Program-made: the position numbers and the translations under genes
The notes under the pieces: model-generated
The model's input: the letters and a program-made list of their open reading frames with translations, nothing else
Database searches by the model: none
Told to the model about the DNA's origin: nothing
Shown: piece by piece, positions 23,319 to 37,075 of the stretch
Layout of the letters: each line of letters opens with the position of its first letter
Position numbering within the stretch: the stretch's first letter is position 1
From: Acarospora socialis
Lineage: Eukaryota; Ascomycota; Lecanoromycetes; Acarosporales; Acarosporaceae
Assembly (NCBI GenBank): GCA_025617375.2
Contig: JAMYGW020000007.1
Location: 310,001-374,000, forward strand
DNA length: 64,000 bases
Direction of reading: 5' to 3'

Positions 23319-25085
23319 ATGCCAACAGTTGTCCAAGAGGTCAGCGCAGAACAGAGAGCTTTACCCCTCTTGGATTTGTACTTCAAACAATTCTTCGATA
23401 CCTTGAACGCCTTGACAGAGGAGCGTACAGATGAGCCATGGTGTACTGTCTCCCGTTCTAGGGCTTGTGCCAAACAATACGGTGATTGCTTACTGCTGTG
23501 ATATCCCAGTGATCATGACTCAGACACAGCGCCTTTGGACAGGAAGTATCTGACCACCATCACCATTCACGACAGACTGTTCCAGCAATACGCCATCGAA
23601 AACCTCATCTACTTTGTGCCAATAGACGAGGTATGACGCGCGACTGGAATGTAGTGGCAAGGAGGTTAACAATGTGTCAGGATGAGGAAGAAAGGCTTGC
23701 TATCCAGCACAATGTCTTGAATAAGATGTTTGATGGCCGACTTGTGTTTCCACCGCTTGCTAGTTTGAGTAAGGTCCTTGATTGTGGATACGGATCCGCA
23801 GCATGGGCGGCAGAAGTCGCCGAACAATTTCCATCCACTGAGGTGTGTTCATCTGTTACATGCCGAGAAAATCCGCTAACAAGCTATGGTCGTCAGGTTG
23901 TTGGTGTCGATATAAGCCCTCACATGAAACAAGACGATACTCCTGAGAACCTCGAGGCTCAGGCAAGTTATCCCCACCAGTCCAGACTTGGCAAGAGCAC
24001 CTTGGGTTACGGTTGATTTTCCTCTATGCTTCTCGGGGCTAGACCTGCAATGATATTCTCATGGAGCAGGTAGGCGCATCGGGAGGTCATTGTGAGCGGT
24101 TGGGGCCCTTCCATGGATACGTCGCAAACCAGACGCTCGAGTTCGTGGACAAAGGCACCAATACCTACCTCAAGAGCCCCAAGCATGACGACTGTTCTTT
24201 TTCTCAACTGTCCACTTAGACAACCGCTGACACTGAGATCCTCTGTAGCTGGACGATCTCAATCAAACGTTCACCTTCCCACCCAACACATTCGATCTCG
24301 TTCACTCTCGCCTTGTCGCTGGTGGCATAAACAAGTCTAGGTGGCCGACATATCTTCGAGACATAGTGAGGTTAGCGACCTTAGACTATCAGTGTTTGGG
24401 GTCGCTGCCTTGCTCAGAGACTCTGCAATTGCCTATCGTCGTATGGTACACATGCTAAGGCTCGTTGCAGGGTGCTGAGACCAGGCGGCTGGCTCCAAAT
24501 GGTTGAGATATACTACAACTGTCAGTCATACAGTGGGTCAATGACAGATGGTCATGCTCTGCGGCAATGGAGCTCCAAGTATCTGCAGTCCTTGGATGAT
24601 GTGAAGGACCTTCGCGCTCCAATGCGGATCCAGGCCCTGATGACTGCAGCCGGCTTGGTGAACCTCGAGCATCGAATGATTGAGTTACCCCTGTGTGGCT
24701 GGTCTAACAGTGAGTACCCATTCTGTCTCCTTGACAGAGAAGGATGTCTTGTTGGTTGGTTGGTTGGAGACTTACCAAAACTGTATGGCTTCTTTGTGCT
24801 AAGCTACGGACTTCTTGACAGACCCGAGGGACCGCCAGATTGGGGAAATGAATCGCGAGAATGTCCACAGGTTACTTGGTTCCTTGGCTCTGTATCCGTT
24901 CACACAACGGTTGGGGATGACTTTGGCGGCATATCAAGCCCTCATAGCACAAGCACGCACCGAGGCGGCCGATCCAAGCCTGAAAGCCTACTTTCCGCTG
25001 TGAGTTCCCTTGCTCTTATCCACAAACGATGGACATTCTAATCCAAGGCAGCTACGTATGCATTGGCCGGAAACCTGGCGGATAA
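23319..25085 (+). CDS. LaeA-like SAM-dependent methyltransferase
   Basis: Class I methyltransferase of the fungal LaeA/UMTA-like group; the substrate is unknown. Eight exons: 23319-23440, 23510-23630, 23681-23842, 23897-23962, 24249-24370, 24471-24709, 24822-24999, 25052-25085, summing to 1044 bases (347 aa). Motifs: HDRLFQQYAIENLIYFVPIDE, LDCGYGSAAWAAEVAEQFP (motif I), VVGVDISPHM (motif II acid), FDLVHSRLVAGGI, RVLRPGGWLQMVEIYYN (motif III), ending YVCIGRKPGG. Intron 4 (23963-24248) is 286 bp, far longer than the others, and has a GC donor (CAG|GCAAGT) with acceptor TGTAG; joining EAQ to LDDLNQTF is what the family requires. The first exon and its GTGTAC donor are the least certain part. Placement in this group does not imply a global LaeA role. 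Confidence 0.87.
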
Positions 25086-27236
<2,151 letters not shown>

Positions 27237-27944
27237 AAGACTCTGAGTCGAATCGATGCCTCCGTAACTACGCCTGAACAGGTACGGTATAACCGGGGCT
27301 TGCGTGCTTCTCAAAGTGGTGGCTACCATTACGATCTACGAAGATGACCATCAGCGCTCTGTGTCCTCACTAGCATACAGGTGGCGTTGAAAACTGATAG
27401 TCATTGATCGGGCCATATCTATGACAGTCCCTGTGGAACGAGCTCATTACTCAAGAATCCGGATATTGTCACGTTGTTCACCCAGCATCATATTTGCGCT
27501 TGTTGGATATCCTCATGGACGGTCACAAATCAGATGTGTACAATTGCATCTAAACATACAAAGCTCAAAGGAACGCTGTTTGACCTCGCGCCTTGACTCT
27601 TGTGTAAGCTCTCAACAAGTCGTGTTCAAATCACATTTAGGCAGCATGCACCAAAAAGAGAGACACGGCACTCCCCTCATAGAAACAAGGCTTACAATGC
27701 CACGTTGTATTATAATAAGATGTCGTCCGTGAAAGCAAACTTACACGAATATGACCGTTTCATAAGCCACAACCTGAGCACCAAGAGCACGTCGGTTGCT
27801 GAGGGAAGTCATTGGCTTCTGTATCACCGCTCAATGGCTCCACAACGGCCGAGAGCCTTCCCTTGACGGTTCGATGGTGGTACTCTACTTAAACCTCTGT
27901 GTTTGTTTATGTCTACGCTATAACCGAACGGTCGAGAAACTTGT
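27237..27944. other. Convergent intergenic region
   Basis: 708 bp between the 3' ends of KRR1 and the dehydrogenase; no gene seen. Confidence 0.5.
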
Positions 27945-29040
27945 TCAATTCTCGAACTTCAAACCACTCTCCTCCCTCACCGCGCCATATATGCCAGTAA
28001 TATCGCCCCGTGATCCCATACGCTTCTGCACCACTGCCAGATGAGCATCAGCCACCTCCACGTCCTTCAGCTTCGCACCCGTAGAAGCTGCCAATGCCAG
28101 TGCGTGTCCGGCGTCTTTCCGCGCCAGATCAACGGCAAAAAGAGGCTGTTTAAGGTAGGTGGTTAGCTACAACCTCTGAGCAAACTTGGCCCTTCAAGGA
28201 GACATACCTCTTCACGCTTGTGGTAGTCGCCTTGCCTCAACCTCGTCGAGTATGCCGTGTAAGGTCCGGGAAACATCGTCTCAATAAATTGATGCAGATT
28301 GTCCGTCCCCAATCCTGACTTCTCCGCCACCACATGACCTTCCGATAGCGTCTCCACCATGTTGAGGATGAATGTATTACCAATCACCTTCAGTAGCGTC
28401 GCCTTGCCATGTGGCTGCCCGCTGAAGTCGATAATCGCTCTGCCCATAACACCCGTCGTGTAAGGCTTGACCTTGTCGACCTCCGCGCTGGGGCCGGCCA
28501 GGATGCAGACGAGCTGGCCTGCATCTGCCATGGCGGGTGCACCAAACACTGTAGCGGATCAGCTGTCCTGCTCTTGCTGTTCCCAAATACTGGACGCTAC
28601 GTGCATACCGGGACACGCGACGAACTGAGCGCCCTTGCTCTCAATTTTCTTCGCTAATGCATTCGTCGTGTCCGGATGCACGGTCGAGCAATCGACGAAC
28701 AGTTTGCCCTTGACATTCTCCTTCACGGCCGTCTCGATGGTGTCCTGGATCGCCTTGTCGTCGCCCACACAGGTGAAGACGATGTCGGATTTGGCGACGG
28801 CCTCTTCGATGGTGGAGACGACGGTGGATTTGCCCGAGGGGAGTTTGGAGGAGAGATCTGTTGCGCGTTGCTGAGTGCGGTTGTAGATTATGAGAGGCGT
28901 GGAGAGGTCGGCTTTTTCGACGAGGTTCTTGCACATGCCCTAGGTTGAGGTTAATTGCTTGTGGATGTGGATTGAGCGTTAGGAAGGGGATGTACTCGGC
29001 CCATGTTGCCTAGGCCTATCCATGCTAATCTAGGGGCCAT
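27945..29040 (-). CDS. Beta-hydroxyacid dehydrogenase (3-hydroxyisobutyrate dehydrogenase family)
   Basis: NAD(P)-dependent oxidoreductase; could act on 3-hydroxyisobutyrate, another short hydroxyacid, or be a GLYR-like succinic/glyoxylic semialdehyde reductase. Four exons: 28996-29040, 28609-28939, 28208-28548, 27945-28145; introns 56-62 bp; 305 aa. Exon 1 carries the Rossmann start WIGLGNMG, continuing RGMCKNL. Later blocks: LIIYNRT, DIVFTCVGDDKAI, LFVDCSTVHPDTT (substrate-binding DxST), FGAPAMADAGQLVCILAG, KATLLKVIGNTFILNMVETLSEG with the catalytic Lys (KVIGN), and PLFAVDLARKDAGHALALA. All expected residues are present. Divergent from ARG2, sharing a 516-bp upstream region. Confidence 0.92.
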
Positions 29041-29556
29041 TGTGTGTGGTTAAGACATTCACGGTTTCAGCCTTTCCGTGATGCTTCAGAGCACTGCAAT
29101 CATCAATGTGGTCATCGAGTTTGCTCCGCAGGATATGACGTCGGTAATGCCATTGAATCCGCTATCTCCGAAAGCCTCTCCACAACTGACTTGCCATTGA
29201 ACGGCCATAGTCGCACGATTGGTACGACACCACATTCTCACCAAAAGTAGAGAGCTCTAAGCGATGCGCTCTTGTCTGTAAGACAACCCCAAGGTATTGA
29301 TTTTGTTTGTTAGATGTGACCCCCGGAGGGAAAACACCCTAAGCCCTACGGAGCAAGATCCGTTATCTCAACTCGGTTATTTATCGTCTTGGCAGCCGTT
29401 GACTCACCTCCTCCAGGGACATCTCCACAAACTTAGGATTAATTCGTGAGCATCCACATGGATTATCTATTCAACGCCTGACGCTTCATCGAATACACTG
29501 AGCTCTATGTCTTCATTCTGGAAACTGCTATCGAACTTTCCAGTAAAGGATGAGAC
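29041..29556. promoter_or_regulatory. Divergent promoter/leader of the dehydrogenase and ARG2
   Basis: 516 bp between divergent ATGs. The right part should be the ARG2 5' leader. It holds short upstream open frames, including the one listed at 29507-29560 and a 7-codon one beginning at 29459. I could not find the arginine attenuator peptide uORF known from Neurospora arg-2 and related genes. Confidence 0.5.
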
Positions 29557-29560
29557 ATGA
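29507..29560 (+). promoter_or_regulatory. uORF of 17 codons overlapping the ARG2 start (ATGA)
   Basis: The frame MSSFWKLLSNFPVKDET ends with TGA at 29558-29560, and the ARG2 ATG is 29557-29559, so stop and start share bases as ATGA. Such an arrangement allows termination-reinitiation or start-site competition. It does not resemble the arginine attenuator peptide. Function depends on the leader being transcribed here and on the exon-1 model of ARG2. Confidence 0.5.
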
Positions 29561-31925
29561 AGCCTCCGGTTCTGGCATTCCGGAATTGCACAAGTTTGGT
29601 TGGGCTTGAGGTTTGTTACACTGGAATTGGGAACTTTGAGTTAGGCATGCTAACAGTCGTATAACTATAGATCGGACCTCTGGTTAGACGGCATCACTAT
29701 GCCGACTCTCAATGGCAACATAAGCAGCACTCAACTACAACCACTCCATTAACACCGAACCCTGCTGAGCAGTACACAAGTATCCCAAAAGAGGGGAAGG
29801 CGGCATTGAGAATCATTGGAAACCGTGCGCAAGGCAAGAATGCAGCCAGGGTATGCTGTCAAGGAATTGAACCCGGTGCAAGCTTAGAAGTGTACAGGAC
29901 TTCTTCCTTGATGTACTGAGTTCCACGTCGACGAAACGAGAAGCAAAGTCCTACATATCCCGATTTCACCCTGTGAAGAAATCTGTCCCACCGCAGGCGA
30001 CTGTACCAAGTTTGACAAAGACCAGCGAGACTGAACATCAGCTGAACTTCACACCATTCAGTGCGCCAGGAGTGAACCTTGGCACTTTCTATGGTACTAC
30101 AAAGGCTGTCGATGAGAGTCCAGTCTTTTCTCAAGCCCCGGTCTCAAGCCGTTTCATTGACAACACCGCTGAACCTCTGCATGTTGCGCTCGTCAAGATA
30201 AGGGCACCGCAACAGCTTGACGATGCAGCTTTGCGAGGTATAGGCCTTACACTCTCACAGCTCACTCAGCTGGGGCTAGGCTGTATTGTGGTTGTGGACT
30301 GTGATAGAGGAAATATCACGGATGATGAGGGACGACAAAATCCAGACTGGCGGAGAACTGCTATTCGAGAAGCTGATCGCATTGTCACTGGTATTGAATT
30401 CAACCATGCGTCAGAAGCACGGCACTTGGACAGCATTATTGAGGTCTCCCCAAGACCGAATCAGTCTCCCTCAATGAGTGAGGTCAATGGAAGAGTGCGT
30501 GTGACACACCGCAATATATTGCTCGCACCACTTCGCAGGGGTGTGATTCCAGTCATCGCACCTGTAGGCTATAGGCCCAGCACTAATACTTTAGTGTCTA
30601 TCAGCGCTAATGAGATCATACATGCATTGACGAGAGAGTTCGCTGGCCTCCAAGCAATACCGTCCGCTGATGAGGACCCAATAGCAGCCTCCGAAAGGCT
30701 GCAAGTTCTCCAGAAACAGACTTCGCTCGATCGAATTATACTTCTGGACCCGGCCGGAGGTATACCGTCGGCAAGTAGGGTGAATGGGTCTCATATATTC
30801 ATCAATCTGGAGCAAGAATTTGATGATATAAACGCTGAGCTACATCAATTGAAAAAATCCAGTGAACACCGAGAACGTGCTTCGCCTAGGATACTAAATG
30901 GCGATTCATCTAATCCTAGAGCCACAAGACCCACCAGCAAATCTAAGGATAGTGACGTGGCGACGTCGTTATCAGACACTCCATTAACCCGGCAAGACTC
31001 TGGCCTCTCTCCCTCGTCAGCAGCCGAGGCCCACCTCAAGAACATGGAGCTTCTCCAGCGCACTCTAGCTCTCTTGCCTCCCTCATCCTCAGCTCTTATA
31101 ATAACCCCACAACAAGCCGCAAACTCAGGGAAATTGAATCCAGCCCTATTTCAGCCCCCTGGAGTGGGCACCCGGAAGCAGAGAAATCCGCTAATACATA
31201 ATTTACTGACGGACAAACCGATCTTCTCGTCGTCGCTACCAGCTGGGCGTCTAGCAGTGGTTGCGGCCCTAGCTCATGCCTCTGGTCGTACCCAAGCGCC
31301 TCCGACTACGTTCGTCAAGCGTGGCATGCCATTGACTATCTTGCCCGACCCACGCATAAGCGCATGGATAGCCCCTAGAGCTGGGGAAGCACGGCTGACG
31401 CTGGAGGATCCTCGCATAGATCTACCACGCCTAGTCCACCTCATAGACGACTCGTTCAGCAGGCAGCTAGACGTGATACATTACCTTGAGCGCGTCAATG
31501 ATCGAATCGCCGGTATTATCATTGCTGGCGAATACGAGGGTGGGGCGCTCCTGACATGGGAAACCCCCCCCGGCGTCCCAGATGACGGCAGTGAAGCCAG
31601 TCGACTTCGCAAAGTGCCTTACCTGGACAAGTTCGCGGTTCTGAAACGGAGTCAAGGCGCTGGTGGTGTAGCGGATATCGTGTTCAACGCCATGGTTCGG
31701 GACTGCTTTCCCAATGGCGTTTGTTGGCGGAGTCGGAGAGACAATCCTGTCAACAAGTGGTATTTTGAAAGGGCGCGCGGTACTTGGAAGATTCCTGGCA
31801 GTAACTGGACCATGTTCTGGACTACTGAAGGGGTTGTTCAGGACGGGCAGACGTTCCTAGATTATGAGGGCGTTTGCAGGTCGGTGGCACCTAGCTGGGC
31901 GGACAAAAAAGCTGTCATTGATTAA
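29557..31925 (+). CDS. ARG2: Mitochondrial N-acetylglutamate synthase (amino-acid acetyltransferase)
   Basis: First enzyme of ornithine/arginine synthesis; acetylates glutamate in mitochondria. Exons 29557-29610 (MKPPVLAFRNCTSLVGLE, presequence), 29671-29850, 29898-31925; introns 60 and 47 bp, the first with a clear GCTAAC branch; 753 aa. Exon 3 opens DFFLDVLSSTSTKREAKSYISRF, a fungal ARG2 signature, then a kinase-like region (PLHVALVKIRAPQQLDD, GVIPVIAPVGY, LDRIILLDPAGGIPS) and the C-terminal acetyltransferase domain (AGIIIAGEYEGGALLTWE, VPYLDKFAVLKRSQGAGGVADIVFNAM, CWRSRRDNPVNKWYFERARG). A low-complexity Ser/Thr linker separates the halves. Exon 1 is the least conserved part and rests on matching phases. 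Confidence 0.92.
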
Positions 31926-33745
31926 TTCTTTCAATTTCTCATTCATGAACCAGGTACACATCCCAGACTTGGAAATACTCTAGGGGTGAGTGCATACAAA
32001 GTCGCCCTGAAAGTTCTTGCGCGTATAATGTCTGACCAGAATCCTAATCGCGCTGATGCCAGGCCTCTCTTAGTAAGTACTATACCTGCAGATTTTACCC
32101 AAGTGCATATACATATAGTTCGGAAATCTACTTCAAATGGTCAAATACAGACATCTTGGAGGGCATAAGACAAATTACTGTTCATCTTTTCTAATCAATG
32201 TTTACATATTTCCGTTTGTTATGTCATTCACAGATTCAATTTGGCACACTATTTTTGTATCAAAGTCCTTTATTGAAACCACAGCTTAATCTCCCCGTTC
32301 TCCACCATGTCTGTTTTCTTCTATTTAAATCTCATCTCTGATCCAACCCTGCTGCTGCACCGCCACGAGCTTCAACCAACCAACTCTCTCATTGCCCTTT
32401 CTACCACCCAGCTTCTCCACTAGAAGACCTTACTTCATTTCGACTTCCAATCCCACCCCGCCATCTTCGCGGCCATATCCGGCCTGCCACTCTCCAAGCC
32501 CACCGCAAACCTTTCTGAGGTCTGCGCCGTTTGCAGGTAGCTCTGCAACTGCCCCGGACGATTGGGGACTTGCGACAACGATGCGGCCGTGAGAGGCGTA
32601 GTGATGGTGGAACGCTGAGTGCTGCTGGTGCTGGTGCTGGTGCTGGCATGGGCAATAAGCTGTCAGCTCAACTCCGAATGATATTAAGTGAACGGATGGG
32701 GACCTGAGTAAGGGCTAGAGGAGAGGAGAGGGGCAACCCAGGTTGGCTCATAGTACCTTTGCGTAGATGAAGGGTTGGTAGTAGTAGTGATGGTGGTGTT
32801 GTGAGGCATCGTGTGTCGACCTTTGAGCCCAAGTCAAGTTAGATTCTTCGTTGGTCGTTTCCTTTCCTGTTGCTAGAAGCACTCCAAGGTTCCCTACCTA
32901 TATTCTTATACCCACCTCACGCGGCTCAGTCGAACCAAGACAACATATCTTAGTCCTGTCTGCCAATTGAACCCACTCGCCTCATCAGAATTCCTCTCTT
33001 CTCTCCAATCCCCTTCAGCAAGCCGCGCGCACTCAGACCATCTAGCAAGAGGAGTCACACTTCAATCCTTCTCACCCTGGTCGAGCGAGTCCTTTCGCTC
33101 CATGGCAACCACCCATCAATCTGTACCAAGGCAAACGAACATGCCAAACCTCAATACCAAGAACTCGACATGCACGCACTTCATGCCGACAAGCTCAAGC
33201 TCAAGCTGCCCTGTCCTAGGTACCTTTCGGTACCCTGTCGCTCCTGCATCCCAATCCCGGTCCCAATCCCGGTCCCAATCCGGTTCCGGTCCCGGCTCCG
33301 GGCCGGAGCCTCAGTCCTTCCTTCCACATCACCCACCCATCCCCGACCGAAAGAATCTTGAGCGAAGCGGAGGCCCATTTTATAGTTCGCTTACTTTTTG
33401 TTTACCATGAACACAAACCATTTTACATTTGTTCGTAGTACTAGCAGACACGTAAAACTCATATATACGAGTTCATTGACTGACATGGACTGAGCTTGAT
33501 CAAGAAGTCAACCATTGTCATTATCTATGCAAACTCATAATGAAACACGTAAATGAATAGACATGTGGTGCACAGCTGTAATCTATAGCCATTTTGATTA
33601 CATTGCTATTGTTACAGTACGAGTACTAAATACCCATATCAAGTAACCGACCGGGAAACACCTAAGGGTAACCGAATCATACAGGTATTTGTAACCTGTA
33701 GCCGCTAAATAGATTACCGTACTCTCTATGTTCGGTTAATGGATC

Positions 33746-33771
33746 CATAAGGTAGCCTCCGCTACCTTATG
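33746..33771. repeat. Perfect 11-bp hairpin
   Basis: Arms CATAAGGTAGC (33746-33756) and GCTACCTTATG (33761-33771) with a 4-base loop CTCC. Confidence 0.8.
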
Positions 33772-34148
33772 ATAATTGACACCTCGTTGACTAAGCTCAC
33801 TTCACCTTACAACTACCTTAGGCTGGCCGCATCGGGTTGGGTTAACCCGGCGGATACCTTAACCCACCAGTTTACATAGACAGTTCTATATATATTGTTA
33901 CAGTATATGTCTTCAGACTGTTATACTGTGATTATGCGTAATGCATGTTTCACCTGGGTTATCTGTGGGTCATGTGTGTGTGGATGAGGGTTGCAGCCCC
34001 ACAACCCGGCCGAATACAAACCGACACGCAACAACTCTACTAACAGACCACTATGTACGCTGCAATGTGCAGCATGTATCACCCTCATGCAGTCATGCGC
34101 ATCGATTGGTCCTCTGTTTCTCGAAAATCCGGTGCCCCTTCAGCCCAA

Positions 34149-34259
34149 GGCTAGGTGACCGAGAAGATGGCAGACTCTATGGAGTACAGAGTAGGGAGAA
34201 CTACACCTCAAAGACTTGCCCATGCCCGCTTATTGCTCCGCCACCTCTGTCACCTAGCC
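34149..34259. repeat. Inverted repeat bounding a 111-bp unit
   Basis: Arms GGCTAGGTGAC (34149-34159) and GTCACCTAGCC (34249-34259), with weaker pairing continuing outward for a few bases. Could be a tiny fold-back element or chance. Confidence 0.6.
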
Positions 34260-35117
34260 TCGGCCCCTTAAGCTGCGCCGCAATCAACCTCACTATTATA
34301 GAGAGTGGGGCTGGACATCGCCTGCACTGCCTGGTCGCTTTAACATATAAGTCACCTACTCTTCCGCTGTGTTCCGTTTTGCGTTCAATTGCTATTTTAT
34401 TGATCGAGCTTAAGACCTTATCGCTTTGCGCTCATCGATGTATCACCTCTTCAGGTTGCCAATCAGAGAGTTAGCGGCAAGATTCATACTCTTCCATGGA
34501 TAAATACGGTATGTAACAAAACATTAAACCATTGTCCGATTCGTCAATAATCAGATGTAGGACTCCATACCGTACGACGCTCCTTCGAACGACACTGCTT
34601 GAGGGTTCTTGAACGACTCAAGCCACCATCGATATCCTCCAACCACAAGATGTAACTTCCGAGCTCTGATCCATATTGGATCTCTCATTGAGTCTTCCTG
34701 CCATGGTTCATCTGAAGGACTCCCCCTCAGTGACGTCAGGTCTATGTTTGCCTAGGTGTTCGCCTTATTATCGCTAATGCATACCTAACTAGAAGCTTCC
34801 GCTTATGGTAGGGAAGGACTCGCGGTCACAGACCTCGGAGGACCGAAGAGTCCTGCCGTCCTTCTCGAAGTCCTTCCGATGATCTTGCAGCTGAATCCTG
34901 GTCACTACAATGTTCTGTGTTGGCAGGAAGGCCAACACAACGCAATTTCCCTTCTGATTTCTTTTGACGGCCGTTGCGGAGGTGCCGTCAGACTCCTCTG
35001 TCAAAAACAGAGCAGGAAGACAACCCCTCATACCTTCTTTTCTCTATGCTTCAGAAACAAACACTTGTCATTCGAAAATTATAGTCAATAAATTGTACGA
35101 CATATTCTAGTTTCGTA

Positions 35118-37075
35118 ATGAAGAGATTCTACAGGTTCTCGTTGAAAAACTCGGAAGACACTTCTCGAAAACCATTCCCGATCTACCGTATGGCGACGCT
35201 CGAGGAGCTTCATGGGCTGCGCAAAATCAGTATGAGCGATCAGTACACCCCAGCAGCTGGTGGCTTTGCAAATGGACCTACCGCGTGAGTCAAATCTCTA
35301 TTAGCTGTCCTTCGCGCTCCTCGTGTCCTAATCTAGCTTCAATCCTGACAATGTATTTGGTATTTGCAGGCAAACGTTCCAAACCACATCGTTCCCTTAC
35401 ATTGGAACTGTGCAATCTCATCATTCGTCTCACTGCTGGGGTTATTTGGCTGGCGACGCTTTGTACCCGGGACAACTTGGGCACGACCAAGCCCCTCGAG
35501 GATGCCGGTGTCCTCCCCTTCAGTGGGCTCCGCAACCAATCCCATTTGTTCGAATTGCCGTTGCTGAACCCGTGTCCGGACGTAGTTCCAAAGGGTCATT
35601 GAGAAGAGGTATCCAGAAAACTTTGCGCATCTTTGGATCGAAGAAGTCTCACAAGTCGAAAGTTGCCGCACCTTATCCCACCGCCTTGGCTGATTCGAAA
35701 GAGCTTCAAGCCAATCATTTGGTCGAGTTTCCTACCAATCCTAGCGTCAAGCCCCCTTCGCAACAGCTTTTCGAAAAGCGTTATGACACGAGTGAGCAGC
35801 TTGGACATGGAGATACCTTGTACCCAGAGCTAGATTCTGGAGATGCCTCCTGCGCAGAGCTAGATTCTGGAGTTGCCTCCTGCGCAGAGCTAGATGCGAT
35901 GCAGTCCCACAAAGGCAAGAAGACATATTCAGGTCTTTGCCGCTCCGCCTCGTCATACGTGGAGCATCACACTCGACCCTCCGCGTCTACGATGCATCAG
36001 GACCAAATGTTTCTACAAATAATAGACACGATATCCTCTTCAGGACTGCAAGTCCATGGATCATCATCGTCGATGGCTCCACCTGATGGCAGTATCGACT
36101 TTTACGACGTCGCTGGACCGAGCCATACCTCTCCGGACATACATGTCTCCACCAATAACAGCGATCAAGGCCGACCAAGAGCGGCATTATCGCCCACTCC
36201 ATATGGGGTTCCCTTAAACGTTACTGCACAGGCATCAAGTCTAGTGTTACCATATGGTAACAATACAGATGGCTACCCTGTCCTTGAATCTGCTCAAAGT
36301 CCTTCACGCTTTCAGACCTCTAGCGAGATGTTTGATAGTGACCTTTGCATTTCACCCCAGATTTCACCGTTAACCCTAGGACCAAGTGACGCTTCTCCTT
36401 CAAGTTACCATGACTCCCATGATGCACAGCTACCCTATGGAAAACCTCACAACTTTCTGGACATATCATCGAATAATCTTCACTCTTCGATCTTTCCAGC
36501 GTCTCATTCTCCAGCACAAGAGAACAGAGAGTCGCGCAAGTATTTAGGATCCTCCGCAGACGTCGACTCAGGCTACAGTACCAGTTTTCCACTTAGGTCT
36601 GTAGACCTTTGGAGTCCTACAGATATTTCCGGTGCATCAAACTCTAGTCACTCATCACAGTATTGGTCAGTATAAGCCTCTTTCCTCCAGGTACTCAGAC
36701 ATCTTCGCTGAACTGAGAAGCCTCAGGCCCAACAACCATGTCAATGAGAATCAAAAGGCTCCCACCCCGGTGTCTGAGCAACTGTGCCCTCTTTCGAGTC
36801 CTCCTCCCTTATTCACTGCCTCGCTAGAGCCATCTCAATCGACCAAGGATAGTAATTTCATCAAATGTCCCAAGTGCGGTTTCAAATCTGTGGGTGATTC
36901 GAAGACAACCAACCACAAACGGCATATGAAGACGCATGAGAACCCATCGGTGGCATGCTCGTATCCGAACTGCGGACGAACTTTCACCAGGCTCGATAAT
37001 CTCAAAACTCACTGGAGAAAGCAGCACCCGGACTGTGATCCGCCTTACCCAAAGCGGAAGACTCGGGGTACTTGA
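35118..37075 (+). CDS. C2H2 zinc-finger protein, probable transcription factor
   Basis: Three exons: 35118-35284, 35370-36665, 36727-37075; introns 85 and 61 bp; 603 aa. Most of the protein is Ser/Pro-rich and disordered. The C-terminus carries two zinc-finger-like units: IKCPKCGFKSVGD..NHKRHMKTH and CSYPNCGRTFTRLDNLKTHWRKQH, the second a clean C-x4-C-x12-H-x4-H finger. The basic end PPYPKRKTRGT may help nuclear import. A 30-bp exact-length tandem duplication lies in exon 2 (35826-35895). Fungal proteins with C-terminal paired fingers and a long disordered front are common; no target is inferred. Intron 2 uses GTCAGT and an acceptor CCTCAG; a nearer acceptor would make an implausibly short intron. 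Confidence 0.8.
35826..35895 (+). repeat. 30-bp coding tandem repeat (2.3 copies)
   Basis: Units 35826-35855 and 35856-35885 differ at one base, followed by a 10-base partial copy. They encode repeats of ELDSGDASCA / ELDSGVASCA in the zinc-finger protein, so length changes stay in frame. Confidence 0.9.

Larger units (their letters stand above)
31926..35117. other. 3.2-kb gene-poor region with fold-back sequences
   Basis: No confident gene. 32392-32655 and 32967-33410 hold Pro/Ser-rich or Ser/Arg-rich open frames without family motifs; 33240-33300 is a short TCCCGGTCCCAA-type tandem tract. From about 33420 to 33930 the sequence is AT-richer with several inverted repeats, and TATTGTTACAGTA occurs twice (about 33608 and 33893). 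It may be an old non-autonomous transposon or promoter sequence of the zinc-finger gene. Confidence 0.45.

Noticed and set aside
29459-29482. Seven-codon frame MDYLFNA in the ARG2 leader as an arginine attenuator peptide
   Set aside because: Far too short and without the conserved Asp/Trp context of the attenuator; only a DYL tripeptide is shared.
32967-33410. 147-codon Ser-rich open frame as a gene
   Set aside because: No in-frame ATG at its beginning, a repetitive TCCCGGTCCCAA tract inside, and no recognisable domain.
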